NCBI GenBank assembly: GCA_039029195.1
Contig: JBCCGR010000021.1
Location: 13,048 to 77,047, forward strand
DNA from: JBCCGR01 sp039029195
GTDB lineage: Bacteria > Pseudomonadota > Alphaproteobacteria > Rhizobiales > Rhizobiaceae
Length of the DNA: 64,000 nucleotides
Direction of reading: 5' to 3'
Both the position numbers and the translations under genes were made by a program. The notes under the pieces are model-generated. The model had not been told where the DNA came from. It worked only from the letters and a program-made list of their open reading frames with translations, and ran no database searches. Of this stretch, positions 18,353-26,858 are shown one piece after another. Each line of letters starts with the position of its first letter. Position 1 is the stretch's first letter.

Positions 18353-19699
18353 ATGAATTATATGGATGCGGCTGTGATGGCCAATCCCACCAACAATCTG
18401 ACAGGCCTCGCGGCGGATCTGAAGAATCGCCATGATTCTGGTTCCCCGATCAGGGTTGCCATTGTCGGTGCGGGCCAGATGGGCACTGATCTGGTCGTCG
18501 CAATTGCCCGCATGAAGGGGCTGGAAGTCGCAGCAATCGCTGACCGACGCTTGAGCGGTGCGCCACAAGCCATCGAGATGGCGGGGTATGACGCAGACCA
18601 CGGTTCAATTTGCGAAAACCCGTCTGCCATCAATGCTGCCATCGATGCCGGCAGAATCGCGATCAGCCAAAACAGCTCCGACGTTATTTCCAATCCTCAG
18701 ATCAATGTGGTGATTGACGCCACGGGTCGCCCGATTGCCGCTGCCGAGGTGGGAATGGCAGCAATGGAGGCTGGTAAACATCTGGTCATGATGAATGTGG
18801 AGGCCGACGTAACTGTCGGCTCATACATGCAGAATCGCGCCCGAGAGCTGGGAGTTGTCTACACGGTTGGTGCCGGAGACGAGCCAAGTTCGACGCTGGA
18901 ACTCTACAATTTTGTTACTGCTCTGGGTTATCCCGTCGTGGCGGCCGGGAAAGGCAAGAACAACGCGTTCCAGATCGACGCAACACCGGACGACTTTCGC
19001 GCTGAGGCAGAAGCCCGCAATATGAACCCGCGCATGCTCGTTGAGTTCGTCGATGGCTCCAAGACCATGGTGGAGATGAGTTGCATCGCCAATGCAACGG
19101 GCCTCGTGCCCGACGTTCCGGGCATGCATGGGCCGGATTGCACCATGGAAACACTGCACAACACGCTGTGCCCACGCGAAGATGGCGGCATTCTCTCTCA
19201 GCGTGGTTGCGTTGATTTCTCGGTTGGGGAAGGCGTCGCGCCTGGTGTGTTTGTGGTGGTTGAAATGGATCACCCGCGTATTCGCGAGCGGATGAACGAC
19301 CTCAAACTCGGCCCGGGTCCATACTACGCCTTCTATCGTCCTTATCATCTCACCAGTCTGGAGGTGCCATTGTCGGCTGCCCGCGCAGCGCTTTATGGCA
19401 CTGCCGATATGCACCCGATGGACCGTCCGGTTGCTGAAGTCTGCGCGCTTTCCAAAAGGGACCTGAAGGCCGGTGAGGAACTCGATTTCATTGGCGAATA
19501 TTGTTACCGCTCGTGGGCGATGAAAGCTGACGAGGCGCGCTTGCAACAGGCCATTCCTGTCGGATTGCTTCACGGTTCCCGAATGAAGCGCGATTTGAAA
19601 GCTGGTGAACTGATCACTGCGGAAAATTGCGAAGTAAACACCAATTCAATGCTTTATCAGCTTCGCCTGAAGCAGGATCAGTGGCTGGGTTATGTGTGA
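18353..19699 (+). CDS. NAD(P)-binding oxidoreductase with C-terminal SAF domain (COG4091-like)
   Basis: The 448-residue protein has an N-terminal Rossmann domain (IRVAIVGAGQMGTDLVVAIA, GxGxxG at about residue 40), a homoserine-dehydrogenase-like central domain, and a C-terminal SAF domain (LSKRDLKAGEELDFIGEYC and MKRDLKAGELITAENC). COG4091 proteins are called predicted homoserine dehydrogenases, but their real substrates are mostly undefined. ATG 18353 follows an ACAGGAT ribosome-binding context. It lies 2 bp upstream of puuE and probably forms an operon with puuE and uraD, which makes a role in carbohydrate or ureide catabolism worth considering. Confidence 0.78.
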   Translation: MNYMDAAVMANPTNNLTGLAADLKNRHDSGSPIRVAIVGAGQMGTDLVVAIARMKGLEVAAIADRRLSGAPQAIEMAGYDADHGSICENPSAINAAIDAGRIAISQNSSDVISNPQINVVIDATGRPIAAAEVGMAAMEAGKHLVMMNVEADVTVGSYMQNRARELGVVYTVGAGDEPSSTLELYNFVTALGYPVVAAGKGKNNAFQIDATPDDFRAEAEARNMNPRMLVEFVDGSKTMVEMSCIANATGLVPDVPGMHGPDCTMETLHNTLCPREDGGILSQRGCVDFSVGEGVAPGVFVVVEMDHPRIRERMNDLKLGPGPYYAFYRPYHLTSLEVPLSAARAALYGTADMHPMDRPVAEVCALSKRDLKAGEELDFIGEYCYRSWAMKADEARLQQAIPVGLLHGSRMKRDLKAGELITAENCEVNTNSMLYQLRLKQDQWLGYV

Positions 19700-19701
19700 C
19701 A

Positions 19702-20628
19702 ATGGCTGATTTTGATCCAAGCACCTATCCGCGCGACATGGTGGGCTATGGCCGCACGCCGCCTGATCCCAAATGGCCGCAGGATGCGAAAATAGCCGTC
19801 CAGTTTGTCGTGAACTACGAGGAAGGTGGCGAAAACAACATCCTCCATGGTGATGCCGCCTCTGAGGCGTTTCTTTCTGAGATTGTTGGTGCAGCTCCAT
19901 GGCCGGGCCAGCGGCATATGAATATGGAATCGATCTATGAATATGGATCGCGTGCCGGATTCTGGCGGCTTTGGCACATGTTCCAGGAACGTGACATGCC
20001 GGTGACGGTGTTCGGGGTTGCACACGCACTCGAAAAAAACCCGGAGGCTGTGGCGGCCATGAATGAAGCTGGCTGGGAGATCGCCAGTCACGGGTTGAAG
20101 TGGATCGACTACAAGGATCACGCCAAGGAAGATGAACGGGCTGACCTTAACGAGGCAATCCGCATCCATGACAGGGTGACGGGCGCTCGTCCCTTAGGGC
20201 TCTACACAGGTCGCACGTCAATCAACTCAATCGATCTCGCGATGGAAGAGGGCGGGTTTCGCTACTGTGCCGACACCTATTGCGATGAACTTCCCTATTG
20301 GATCGGGCCAAAGGACAAACCGTTTTTGATCGTCCCTTACACGCTCGATGCAAACGATATGCGCTTCGCCACACCGCAGGGGTTCAACAGTGGCGATCAG
20401 TTCTATTCGTATCTGAAAGACTCATTCGATGTGCTGCTTGAAGAAGGCCGCGTCGGCGCACCAAAAATGATGTCGGTTGGTCTGCACTGCCGTCTGGTCG
20501 GTCGTCCTGGACGGGCGGCAGCCCTGATGCGGTTTCTCGACTATGTCAAATCGCATGAAGATGCATGGGTTGCCCGGCGAATTGATATTGCCGAACACTG
20601 GCACGAAAATCACGGGCCGGGTTCATGA
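19702..20628 (+). CDS. puuE: PuuE-type allantoinase (polysaccharide deacetylase family)
   Basis: The 308-residue NodB-fold protein carries the PuuE hallmarks YPRDMVGYGRTPPDPKWPQ and FVVNYEEGGE at the N-terminus, then SRAGFWRLW, SHGLKWIDY and GLYTGRTS, and ends with GLHCRLVGRPGRAAAL. PuuE hydrolyses (S)-allantoin to allantoate without the metal chemistry of classical allantoinases. The next gene, uraD, makes (S)-allantoin, so the pair covers consecutive steps of urate breakdown. Its stop overlaps the uraD start (ATGA). No urate oxidase, xanthine dehydrogenase or hydroxyisourate hydrolase gene is present in the window. Confidence 0.9.
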   Translation: MADFDPSTYPRDMVGYGRTPPDPKWPQDAKIAVQFVVNYEEGGENNILHGDAASEAFLSEIVGAAPWPGQRHMNMESIYEYGSRAGFWRLWHMFQERDMPVTVFGVAHALEKNPEAVAAMNEAGWEIASHGLKWIDYKDHAKEDERADLNEAIRIHDRVTGARPLGLYTGRTSINSIDLAMEEGGFRYCADTYCDELPYWIGPKDKPFLIVPYTLDANDMRFATPQGFNSGDQFYSYLKDSFDVLLEEGRVGAPKMMSVGLHCRLVGRPGRAAALMRFLDYVKSHEDAWVARRIDIAEHWHENHGPGS

Positions 20629-21134
20629 GCATTTCGCTGGCGCAATTGAACGAACTCTCCGCAAACGAGTTCGTTACACAACTGGCAGATATCTTCGAGC
20701 ACTCGCCGTGGGTGGCCGAAGGCGTTTCAGATGCTCGCCCATTTGAGTCGGTTGAAACGCTACACAAGTTGATGGTTGGAGTGGTCGATGGTGCTGGCGT
20801 GGATCGCCAGCTCGCCCTCATCCGGGCACACCCGGACCTGGCCGGCAAAGCGGCCCTCGCCGGTGAATTGACCGATTCCTCAACCAGCGAACAGGCCGGA
20901 GCCGGTCTCGATCGCCTAAGTGAAGAGGGATATGCCCGGTTTCACACACTGAACAACGCTTACAAATCGCGATTTGATTTCCCATTCATCCTTGCGGTGA
21001 AGGGGCACGACAAACATTCAATTCTGGCGGCGTTTGAAGAACGTCTGAATAACGAAGTTGATGCGGAGAGGGTCGAATCCCTGCGCCAGATCGCGCGCAT
21101 TGCGCAATTTCGGCTGGAAGCGTTGATCGCGTAA
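20625..21134 (+). CDS. uraD: 2-oxo-4-hydroxy-4-carboxy-5-ureidoimidazoline (OHCU) decarboxylase
   Basis: The 169-residue all-helical protein has the OHCU decarboxylase signatures: FEHSPWVAEG, the catalytic-His segment HKLMVGVV, LIRAHPDLAGKAALAGELT, and the C-terminal FPFILAVKGHDKHSILAAFEERLNN. It converts OHCU to (S)-allantoin in the uric acid pathway. Its start overlaps the puuE stop by four bases. The operon ends with a strong GC-rich hairpin at 21146-21175. Confidence 0.92.
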   Translation: MSISLAQLNELSANEFVTQLADIFEHSPWVAEGVSDARPFESVETLHKLMVGVVDGAGVDRQLALIRAHPDLAGKAALAGELTDSSTSEQAGAGLDRLSEEGYARFHTLNNAYKSRFDFPFILAVKGHDKHSILAAFEERLNNEVDAERVESLRQIARIAQFRLEALIA

Positions 21135-21145
21135 TGAGCAAAATT

Positions 21146-21175
21146 GAGCCCGCCAGACGCTGGTCCGGCGGGCTC
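21146..21175. terminator. Bidirectional terminator hairpin between uraD and the converging gene
   Basis: A perfect 9-bp stem, GAGCCCGCC at 21146-21154 against GGCGGGCTC at 21167-21175, has a 12-base loop and lies 11 bp after the uraD stop and 13 bp before the stop of the opposing gene. A short A/T stretch (CAAAATT) on the uraD side would give the T-rich tail for transcripts coming from the right. Confidence 0.75.
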
Positions 21176-21188
21176 TCTCATCGACGCA

Positions 21189-21635
21189 TTATCCGATATC
21201 AATCGCCATGTGCGGCGTTCCATCAGAGGTTTTTTCGGTGGTGCGCCCGTCTCGTCCGATTGTGGCTGTCACGCGGTGGCGCAAAACATCCATACTTTCG
21301 AACTTCGAGACGTTCACCGGCTCGTCAAACCGAACCGTCACACGCAACCGGTTGCCATCGTTCTGGGTTGCGACGGCGATAACCTCACCATCAAACGCAA
21401 CACCCAGATAGCGACCCGAAATGCGCTGACCCGGAACGAACATCGGTAGCGGAGGCCGATTGCCGGCCTTTGCAAACAAAGTGTTCCAGTTGCGAAACCC
21501 GTGCTGATGGGCCACCAGTTCCAGCGATTTGCTGTGTCCGATGGTCTGGCCGCTGGCCGCAAGGTCCGCGCGTAGGCGCTTCGCCTGAGATTTCAGATCG
21601 TCAATTGGTGGGAGATAAACCATTCCAGTCATCAT
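21189..21635 (-). CDS. Glyoxalase-related small protein
   Basis: The 148-residue protein starts MMTGMVYLPPIDDLKSQAKRLRADL and contains SLELVAHQHGFRNWNTLFA, the helical signature of the glyoxalase-related domain found in many alphaproteobacteria, followed by a small beta-barrel-like C-terminal half (VPGQRISGRYLGVAFDGEV). The biochemical role is unknown. AAAGGGG precedes the start; the first or second ATG could be used. It converges with uraD across the terminator hairpin. The 214 bp upstream (21636-21849) show no gene. Confidence 0.72.
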   Translation of the reverse strand: MMTGMVYLPPIDDLKSQAKRLRADLAASGQTIGHSKSLELVAHQHGFRNWNTLFAKAGNRPPLPMFVPGQRISGRYLGVAFDGEVIAVATQNDGNRLRVTVRFDEPVNVSKFESMDVLRHRVTATIGRDGRTTEKTSDGTPHMAIDIG

Positions 21636-21849
21636 GAACCCCTTTGTGTTCTGATGCGGTGAATGAAAATGGGGCTCGCATTGCCATCAACCGCAAAAAA
21701 CAAACAGGATGATGATCAAGAGTTCGAAGATTTCACCTCGGTCACAGACCAGCGAGCGGCAGGCATCTCCAGCCTGACGCGCAAATAGGAACGCGAGGGA
21801 GTTCTGTCAAGATGCAGATCGTGAGTCGAAGGAAACTCGGTCAAACCAT

Positions 21850-23319
21850 TCAAAGATTGTAGAGGCCTGAAAACTTCCTCTCCAGATAATCGATCAATGG
21901 CTGAGCAGATGGCGGTTTGCCGGTCGCGCGCTCAATCAGCTCCGGAGCCTGCAAAACCCGGCCTTTCGAGTGGATCTTGTCGCGCATCCATTGGAGTGTC
22001 GATGCGCAATCTGCCTTTTCAATCAACGTGTCGCGATCTGGAATATCCTCACGCATCGCCTGATCAAGGCAAGCCGAATAGATATTGCCCAGACTGTAAG
22101 TCGGGAAATACCCGAACAGGCCCGCAGACCAATGGACGTCCTGCAAAACACCAAGGCTCGGGTCGGGGACATCAAGGCCAAAATCCGCTTTGAATTGGGT
22201 ATTCCAGGCCTCTTCCAGATCATCAACGGCCAGTGCACCCGAGATGAGGTCGCGTTCCAGAGAAAACCTCAGGAGGATGTGCAGATTGTAGTGCACTTCA
22301 TCTGCCTCAGTCCGGATAAAGTCCGTTTCGACCCGATTGACGGCTGTATAGACGTCGTCCGGAGAATTCAAACCGAACTCACCAAACGCTGACTTGAGTT
22401 CAGGATAAAGCCAATCGGCAAATTGACGGGAGCGCCCGATCTGATTTTCCCAGAAGCGCGATTGGCTTTCATGAACGCCCATGGAGCAATAGTCGGCGGC
22501 AGGCAGAAACTCGTCCGTTCCGCCTTGGGTATAGAGCGCGTGCCCAACTTCGTGGATGGTTGAATAGAGGCAATTGAGCGGGTCTTTTTCGTCTACGCGG
22601 GTGGTGATGCGTGCATCGTTCACCGAACCGGAACTGAAGGGATGAGCGGCGAGGTCCAGTCGACCAGCATCAAAATCATATCCCATCGCAGCGGCAATCT
22701 TCTCGGCCAGCGCTAGTTGTGCGGCCTTGCCAAATGCTCCGATAAACCTCTTGGGCGCAGGCTTTTCCGAAATGCGCTGACGCAGCGACACGAGTGCTGG
22801 TCGCAGGCTCTCCAACAGATCACTCAGCTCCTGCGTCCTTGCACCGGGTTCAAACTCATCCAGCAGCACATCGTATGCGCTTTGGCCGTCTTCGATGAGG
22901 CAGGCTGCGGCCTCCTTCTTCAGATCAATATTGCGCTTCAGGGCAGGCTTGAACTTTGAAAAATCCTTATCCGCGCGTGCTTCCACCCAAGTGGTCTGGC
23001 CCGCAGATGCCGCCACAGCCAGTTCGCGTGCCAGACGCTCGGGAACGCGTGTTGCGCGTCTGTGCGACCGCTCAATCTCGGCAACATTGCGTTGATCAAA
23101 TTCTGAAAGCGTTGTTCTGTCCACACCCTCCATCCAGTCCGCAATGCGTGGATCAGCGTTTCGACCGTGGATGACGGCGGCGATGGCACCGGATTGTTCT
23201 GCCCGGCTGGCATTGCCCTTCTTCGGCATCATGGTTTCCTGGTCCCACGAAATCAGACCGGCAACCTGGGAAAGAGCAGACGTTTGCTTTGCATGATCAA
23301 GCAGATTTTCAAGCGACAT
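21850..23319 (-). CDS. Carboxypeptidase Taq family (M32) metallopeptidase
   Basis: The 489-residue protein is full length for M32. Zinc ligands are in STIHEVGHALYTQG (HExxH, about residue 258) with the downstream Glu in GVHESQSRFWENQ; other family blocks are SWDQETMMP near the N-terminus, DLAAHPFSSG, and DVHWSAGLFGYFPTYSLGN near the C-terminus. It is a cytosolic, probably dimeric peptidase that trims C-terminal residues with broad specificity. The Ldh_2 gene lies upstream in the same direction, separated by 77 bp. Confidence 0.92.
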   Translation of the reverse strand: MSLENLLDHAKQTSALSQVAGLISWDQETMMPKKGNASRAEQSGAIAAVIHGRNADPRIADWMEGVDRTTLSEFDQRNVAEIERSHRRATRVPERLARELAVAASAGQTTWVEARADKDFSKFKPALKRNIDLKKEAAACLIEDGQSAYDVLLDEFEPGARTQELSDLLESLRPALVSLRQRISEKPAPKRFIGAFGKAAQLALAEKIAAAMGYDFDAGRLDLAAHPFSSGSVNDARITTRVDEKDPLNCLYSTIHEVGHALYTQGGTDEFLPAADYCSMGVHESQSRFWENQIGRSRQFADWLYPELKSAFGEFGLNSPDDVYTAVNRVETDFIRTEADEVHYNLHILLRFSLERDLISGALAVDDLEEAWNTQFKADFGLDVPDPSLGVLQDVHWSAGLFGYFPTYSLGNIYSACLDQAMREDIPDRDTLIEKADCASTLQWMRDKIHSKGRVLQAPELIERATGKPPSAQPLIDYLERKFSGLYNL

Positions 23320-23396
23320 GAGGGTTTCCTGAGCCGAACTGGAAATTGGATTTTGTCCGGCAGCTACAAAGCTGACAGACGCAGAAGCGGGGAGGA

Positions 23397-24461
23397 CTAC
23401 TCTAAGATGGCAGCAAGCGCGGCACGTTCAAGACCAAATCTCTCACCCGTTTCGATAATTTGACGGATTGTTTCATCGTCAACGGGAATACCCTCTTTCC
23501 CGCGTTGAGCCCGGCTGATGTTTTCCGGGTCTCCCGGCATCAGAACCTGCTTTGCTCCTTTGGCCGGGTCGAGTGATTTCACAAAGTTGTAGTAGCGGCT
23601 CGTGCGACTGGCTATCTCGTCCGGATCGCCAAAGGCCGACGGGTCAATGATGATGGAAAACAGTGTGTTGATCACCATGTCGGAAGGTCCGTCATGACCC
23701 GCCACGGTTTCATCACCCACCAACGCACCGGTGAGGAGTTCTACGAAAATACCGAGACCTGAGCCCTTGTGTGCTCCGAATGCGGCTAGCGCACCTATTC
23801 TGTCTTCCGCCATTGGTTTTGGATCGCGGGTTTCCAACCCATCGCCATCAAGCAGCACACCGGATGGCACAGTCTCGCCCTTGTTGTTGGCCACCCGCAC
23901 TTTGCCAAAAGCGATTGTGCTTGTTGCCATGTCAAGAAGCGGCTTGGCCGCACCGTCCACGGGCATGGCGATGCTAACCGGGTTGGTGGAAAAGCCGGTC
24001 TGCCGTGATCCATATGGCGCCACCAGCGGCGCGTGACCCAGCACATTGACCATGTGAATCGAGACATAGCCTTTTTGAGCGCAATATTCGGAATAAGTGC
24101 CGACCCGCGACACGTGGCCAGAGTTTTTCATGCCGAGAATGGCGACCTTGTGCTCCGGCACCGTTTTCAGCGCATGATCCAGAGCCTGCAGCGCCATGTG
24201 ATGGCCAAAACCACACTTTGCGTTGACCACGCTTACCGCACCGATGGGTGCGTGAAACTCTGGGGTCTGGTTAGGGATCAGATGGCCCGCGGCAACTTGA
24301 TCACCATACATGGGCAACATGCCGACGCCGTGGGAATCATGGCCGGTCAGATTGGCTTCGACCAGATGCGAAGCCACCACTTCCGCCTCGTGCGCTTCAC
24401 TGCCAAAGGCTTGCATGAGCGCAAGAGCGAGAGATTTGAGGGTTTGCGGTGAGTGGTTCAT
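23397..24461 (-). CDS. Malate/L-lactate dehydrogenase (Ldh_2) family oxidoreductase
   Basis: The 354-residue protein has the Ldh_2 fold markers: NLTGHDSHGVGMLPMY near residue 35 (catalytic His), GFGHHMALQALD, NSGHVSRVGTYSEYCAQKG, the conserved VAPYGSRQTGFSTNPVSIA and AFGAHKGSGLGIFVELLTGAL. The family uses NAD(P)H to reduce 2-oxo acids or cyclic imines (malate, ureidoglycolate, diketogulonate, piperideine-2-carboxylate). With ureide genes nearby, ureidoglycolate dehydrogenase is one candidate, but this is only context. ATG 24461 is chosen by homology; a longer frame to 24704 lies opposite the next gene. Confidence 0.85.
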   Translation of the reverse strand: MNHSPQTLKSLALALMQAFGSEAHEAEVVASHLVEANLTGHDSHGVGMLPMYGDQVAAGHLIPNQTPEFHAPIGAVSVVNAKCGFGHHMALQALDHALKTVPEHKVAILGMKNSGHVSRVGTYSEYCAQKGYVSIHMVNVLGHAPLVAPYGSRQTGFSTNPVSIAMPVDGAAKPLLDMATSTIAFGKVRVANNKGETVPSGVLLDGDGLETRDPKPMAEDRIGALAAFGAHKGSGLGIFVELLTGALVGDETVAGHDGPSDMVINTLFSIIIDPSAFGDPDEIASRTSRYYNFVKSLDPAKGAKQVLMPGDPENISRAQRGKEGIPVDDETIRQIIETGERFGLERAALAAILE

Positions 24462-24670
24462 GATCAAATGAGTGCGTAAGCCGATGGACCGCCAATACAA
24501 ATCATGCGCTTGCGATGTCCGCAAGCGGGTTTCGGCTCTGCCGCTGCTAGGCTGAACATGACCCTGCGTTGCAACGGATTGGCGAGAGGTTGGCAGGGTG
24601 GCCCGATCCAGAGGCGGGCTGTAGGATGCACCAGACTTAGGCCTTGGATTACATGGCGATGGAGGAAGAT

Positions 24671-25228
24671 ATGACTGCCCGCACGTGCCTTTTAATCCTG
24701 GCATTTATTGCGGCATTCCCGGTCAATGCTAGAAGTCTCTCCGAGGTAGAAAAACAGGATTTGGCTGTGCTCGCGCAGCGCTACGAGGCTGCTTACCTGA
24801 AGAGAAATTACTGGTTTTTGGGAGCATCTGTCCCACCGCGGGTCATGAAGCGTTACGTCGAAGGACGCGGCGCCGCGGATATGAAGCCTGACCGATGGGT
24901 TGCATTGTTTGTGGCAGATTCAAAAGAGGTCGAGCGTCAAATCGGTGCAACAATCGAAACTTTCGAGCTGAATTTTGATCGGGCGAGATTTGAAGAAGCC
25001 GCCGATGGGGAGCCCTATGCCATCCTGCCATCGGTGAGTGTGGTCGCGCTACGAGACGGCAACCGTTTTGAACTGAAGTCACCCTATCTTGCGCTGATTG
25101 ACGGGGGAAAATGGTATCTTATCAACGTGGGGTTCGGTGGCACGATGGGATCGGTAAAAGGGATATACCCTTCATTCGATGAGATCGAGTTCGACTATGC
25201 TCGACAAAGACCGCTTAAGGGAAACTGA
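24671..25228 (+). CDS. Small exported protein of unknown function
   Basis: The 185-residue precursor starts MTARTCLLILAFIAAFPVNA, a clear Sec signal with probable cleavage after NARS or VNA. The mature part (AVLAQRYEAAYLKRNYWFLG; FELKSPYLALIDGGKWYLIN) resembles SnoaL/NTF2-like exported proteins, but no firm domain can be named. ATG 24671 is supported by GGAGGA six bases upstream; the start at 24644 is rejected. It is the last host gene before the prophage and diverges from the dehydrogenase gene. Confidence 0.65.
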   Translation: MTARTCLLILAFIAAFPVNARSLSEVEKQDLAVLAQRYEAAYLKRNYWFLGASVPPRVMKRYVEGRGAADMKPDRWVALFVADSKEVERQIGATIETFELNFDRARFEEAADGEPYAILPSVSVVALRDGNRFELKSPYLALIDGGKWYLINVGFGGTMGSVKGIYPSFDEIEFDYARQRPLKGN

Positions 25229-25384
25229 AGGTAACCACCGCATCTGTCGTTGTGATCATAATTCGCGATGGATTCATCACGCCGACCGATCCTGAGCGGC
25301 AATCTTATGTTTCTCCATTTCTAGCCGCCGGAGCATTTGTTGTCCCCCTAAACAACAGTCGTAAATGTAACTAATTGTTTTCAT

Positions 25385-25431
25385 TGGTCGGAGTGAGAGG
25401 ATTCGAACCTCCGACCCCGTCGTCCCGAACG
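25385..25431 (-). other. attL: Prophage attachment site: 3' half of a tRNA-Pro gene
   Basis: On the minus strand the segment reads from an anticodon loop TTCGGGA (25423-25429) through a T arm GGAGGTTCGAATCCTCT to an acceptor 3' strand ending CACTCCGACCA at 25385. This matches the 3' half of tRNA-Pro with anticodon CGG. The anticodon-stem 5' side no longer pairs and no D arm follows, so the gene is only a remnant. The intact tRNA should be rebuilt at the other prophage end. The integrase stop lies 47 bp away. Confidence 0.85.
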
Positions 25432-25477
25432 GGCGGGTTTCAATCAATAATATTGATATATAAGGGGTTTTTCGACC

Positions 25478-26671
25478 CTAAACCTGCGGATATTTCCGTT
25501 TCGTTCCGCTATTCTTGTAGCCCTTTTGTAGCCCTAACTCCGTCGACTTGTTCGCTGGCCGTCGATTGATCGCGGCTATGGTTCCGGCAAAGTGTGACGG
25601 GTTGTGGTGCGCGTAGGTGCGTTCCAGCTCTTCGAGCGTGAGTCCGAAATAACCGGCAATGTTCCAGGCTGTGGCCTCTTCCGGATTGGCGTTCTGCATT
25701 GCCCATGTGATGGCCGTGTGGCGCATGGTGTGTGGAGTGACAGGGCCTTTGCTCGCATCCAGCTTTGCATCCTTGACCGCCCTGCGCAGCGCGCCCTTGA
25801 TCTCGGAAATGGAACGGCCCTGATATTCGATCAGATGGGTTTGGCCGTTTGCACGCCAACGCCTCATATGGGCCAACAGGGCCGTATCGACCGGCACGGG
25901 CGGTTGGCGCTTTTTCGTCTCAACCGCACCCAAGGCCCGACGGTGGAAAACGCCGCGATCGAGGTCGACAAACCCGCGACCCTCAATCTGCTTGAATGAG
26001 GTTCCCAGAATGGCGCTGGTTCGGGTTCCGGTTTTGAGCGCCACCAACAAAAAGCGGGCGATATGTTTGCGGGTGGCCTGGCCCGCCTTTGGCCCGCCCT
26101 GCTTTTCCCGGTAGCGCCATGCCGACCAGATGATTTTGGCCGCTTCGGATCGGGTCAGCCAGCGCTCTCGCGCCGCAGGGCGCGGCGGCACCACCACACG
26201 AACCACGGAATCGGTGTAGCCCTCTTTGTGGTGGTGGTTGATTGCGGCGCGCAGATCCTCCAACTCGCGGCGCGCGGCGGCGGCGGTTCGGGTGCGGGCA
26301 TAGTCCCGACATCGGTCGCCGTTGATGTCGGCCAATGTGTCGGTTCCGAAGAATGCGAGCAGGTTGGCCGCCCGACGGGCATAGTCGCCGGTATTGGGTT
26401 TTCCGGTAATGACCTGCTGTAGCCAGAGATTGACGATGTCGGCTATTGCGATGGCATCGGGATGACGCGCCCTCGCGCGCGGCGGCTCGTGTTTTTCGAT
26501 GATGTATTCCGCGAGCGCGTTTTCAGCGCCTCGACGGTCCGCTTCGCCGCAGCCAGTGCTAAGTCTGTATCCACCGTCCTGGATGACCCATGTTGCGCGG
26601 CGCCGGAGGGTTTCACCGACATATTTTGCCGGCATGAGATAGAGGCGTGGGCCTTTTCCGGGTCGCGGCAT
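25478..26671 (-). CDS. int: Tyrosine-type phage integrase
   Basis: The 397-residue recombinase has a short basic N-terminus (MPRPGKGPRLYL), an SAM-like core-binding domain (residues about 65-165) and a catalytic domain with Arg in LKTGTRTSAILG, the HxxR box in TPHTMRHTAITWA, and the nucleophilic Tyr in ELERTYAHHNP. It should integrate and excise the prophage at the adjacent tRNA-Pro site. The start at 26671 agrees with the family N-terminus; the gene then overlaps the excisionase 3' end by 229 bp in another frame on the same strand. Confidence 0.92.
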   Translation of the reverse strand: MPRPGKGPRLYLMPAKYVGETLRRRATWVIQDGGYRLSTGCGEADRRGAENALAEYIIEKHEPPRARARHPDAIAIADIVNLWLQQVITGKPNTGDYARRAANLLAFFGTDTLADINGDRCRDYARTRTAAAARRELEDLRAAINHHHKEGYTDSVVRVVVPPRPAARERWLTRSEAAKIIWSAWRYREKQGGPKAGQATRKHIARFLLVALKTGTRTSAILGTSFKQIEGRGFVDLDRGVFHRRALGAVETKKRQPPVPVDTALLAHMRRWRANGQTHLIEYQGRSISEIKGALRRAVKDAKLDASKGPVTPHTMRHTAITWAMQNANPEEATAWNIAGYFGLTLEELERTYAHHNPSHFAGTIAAINRRPANKSTELGLQKGYKNSGTKRKYPQV

Positions 26672-26856
26672 CTTTCCCTCATTTCGGCAATGGCGGCACG
26701 GGTGACAAAGTCCTTCCGCCCGATGCGTTCGATCACCAAATTGCCGTGATCGCGCTCGGCACGCAAGGTGGCCGGAGAAATGCGCCCGCCAAAGATCTCC
26801 ACACACGCCTCTTTGAGCGTGATTGGTTCGTCCATGTGGTTGGCCGGGGCGGACAT
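26443..26856 (-). CDS. xis: Excisionase-like DNA-binding protein
   Basis: The 137-residue protein has a MerR/Xis-like winged helix: DEPITLKEACVEIFGGRIS, PATLRAERDHGNLVIERIGR and KDFVTRAAIAEMRERCRD. The C-terminal tail contains LALAAAKRTVEALKTRSRNT, a pattern seen in rhizobial prophage excisionases, so the long frame is probably real even though its last 229 bp overlap int. It would bend attachment-site DNA and steer Int toward excision. ATG 26856 lies 3 bp after the clamp gene stop, so translation is likely coupled. Confidence 0.75.
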   Translation of the reverse strand: MSAPANHMDEPITLKEACVEIFGGRISPATLRAERDHGNLVIERIGRKDFVTRAAIAEMRERCRDPEKAHASISCRQNMSVKPSGAAQHGSSRTVDTDLALAAAKRTVEALKTRSRNTSSKNTSRRARGRVIPMPSQ

Positions 26857-26858
26857 GG

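Noticed and set aside
25375..25569. Frame reading VGVRGFEPPTPSSRTG over the attachment site
   Set aside because: This peptide is the typical antisense translation of a tRNA T arm and is not a gene.
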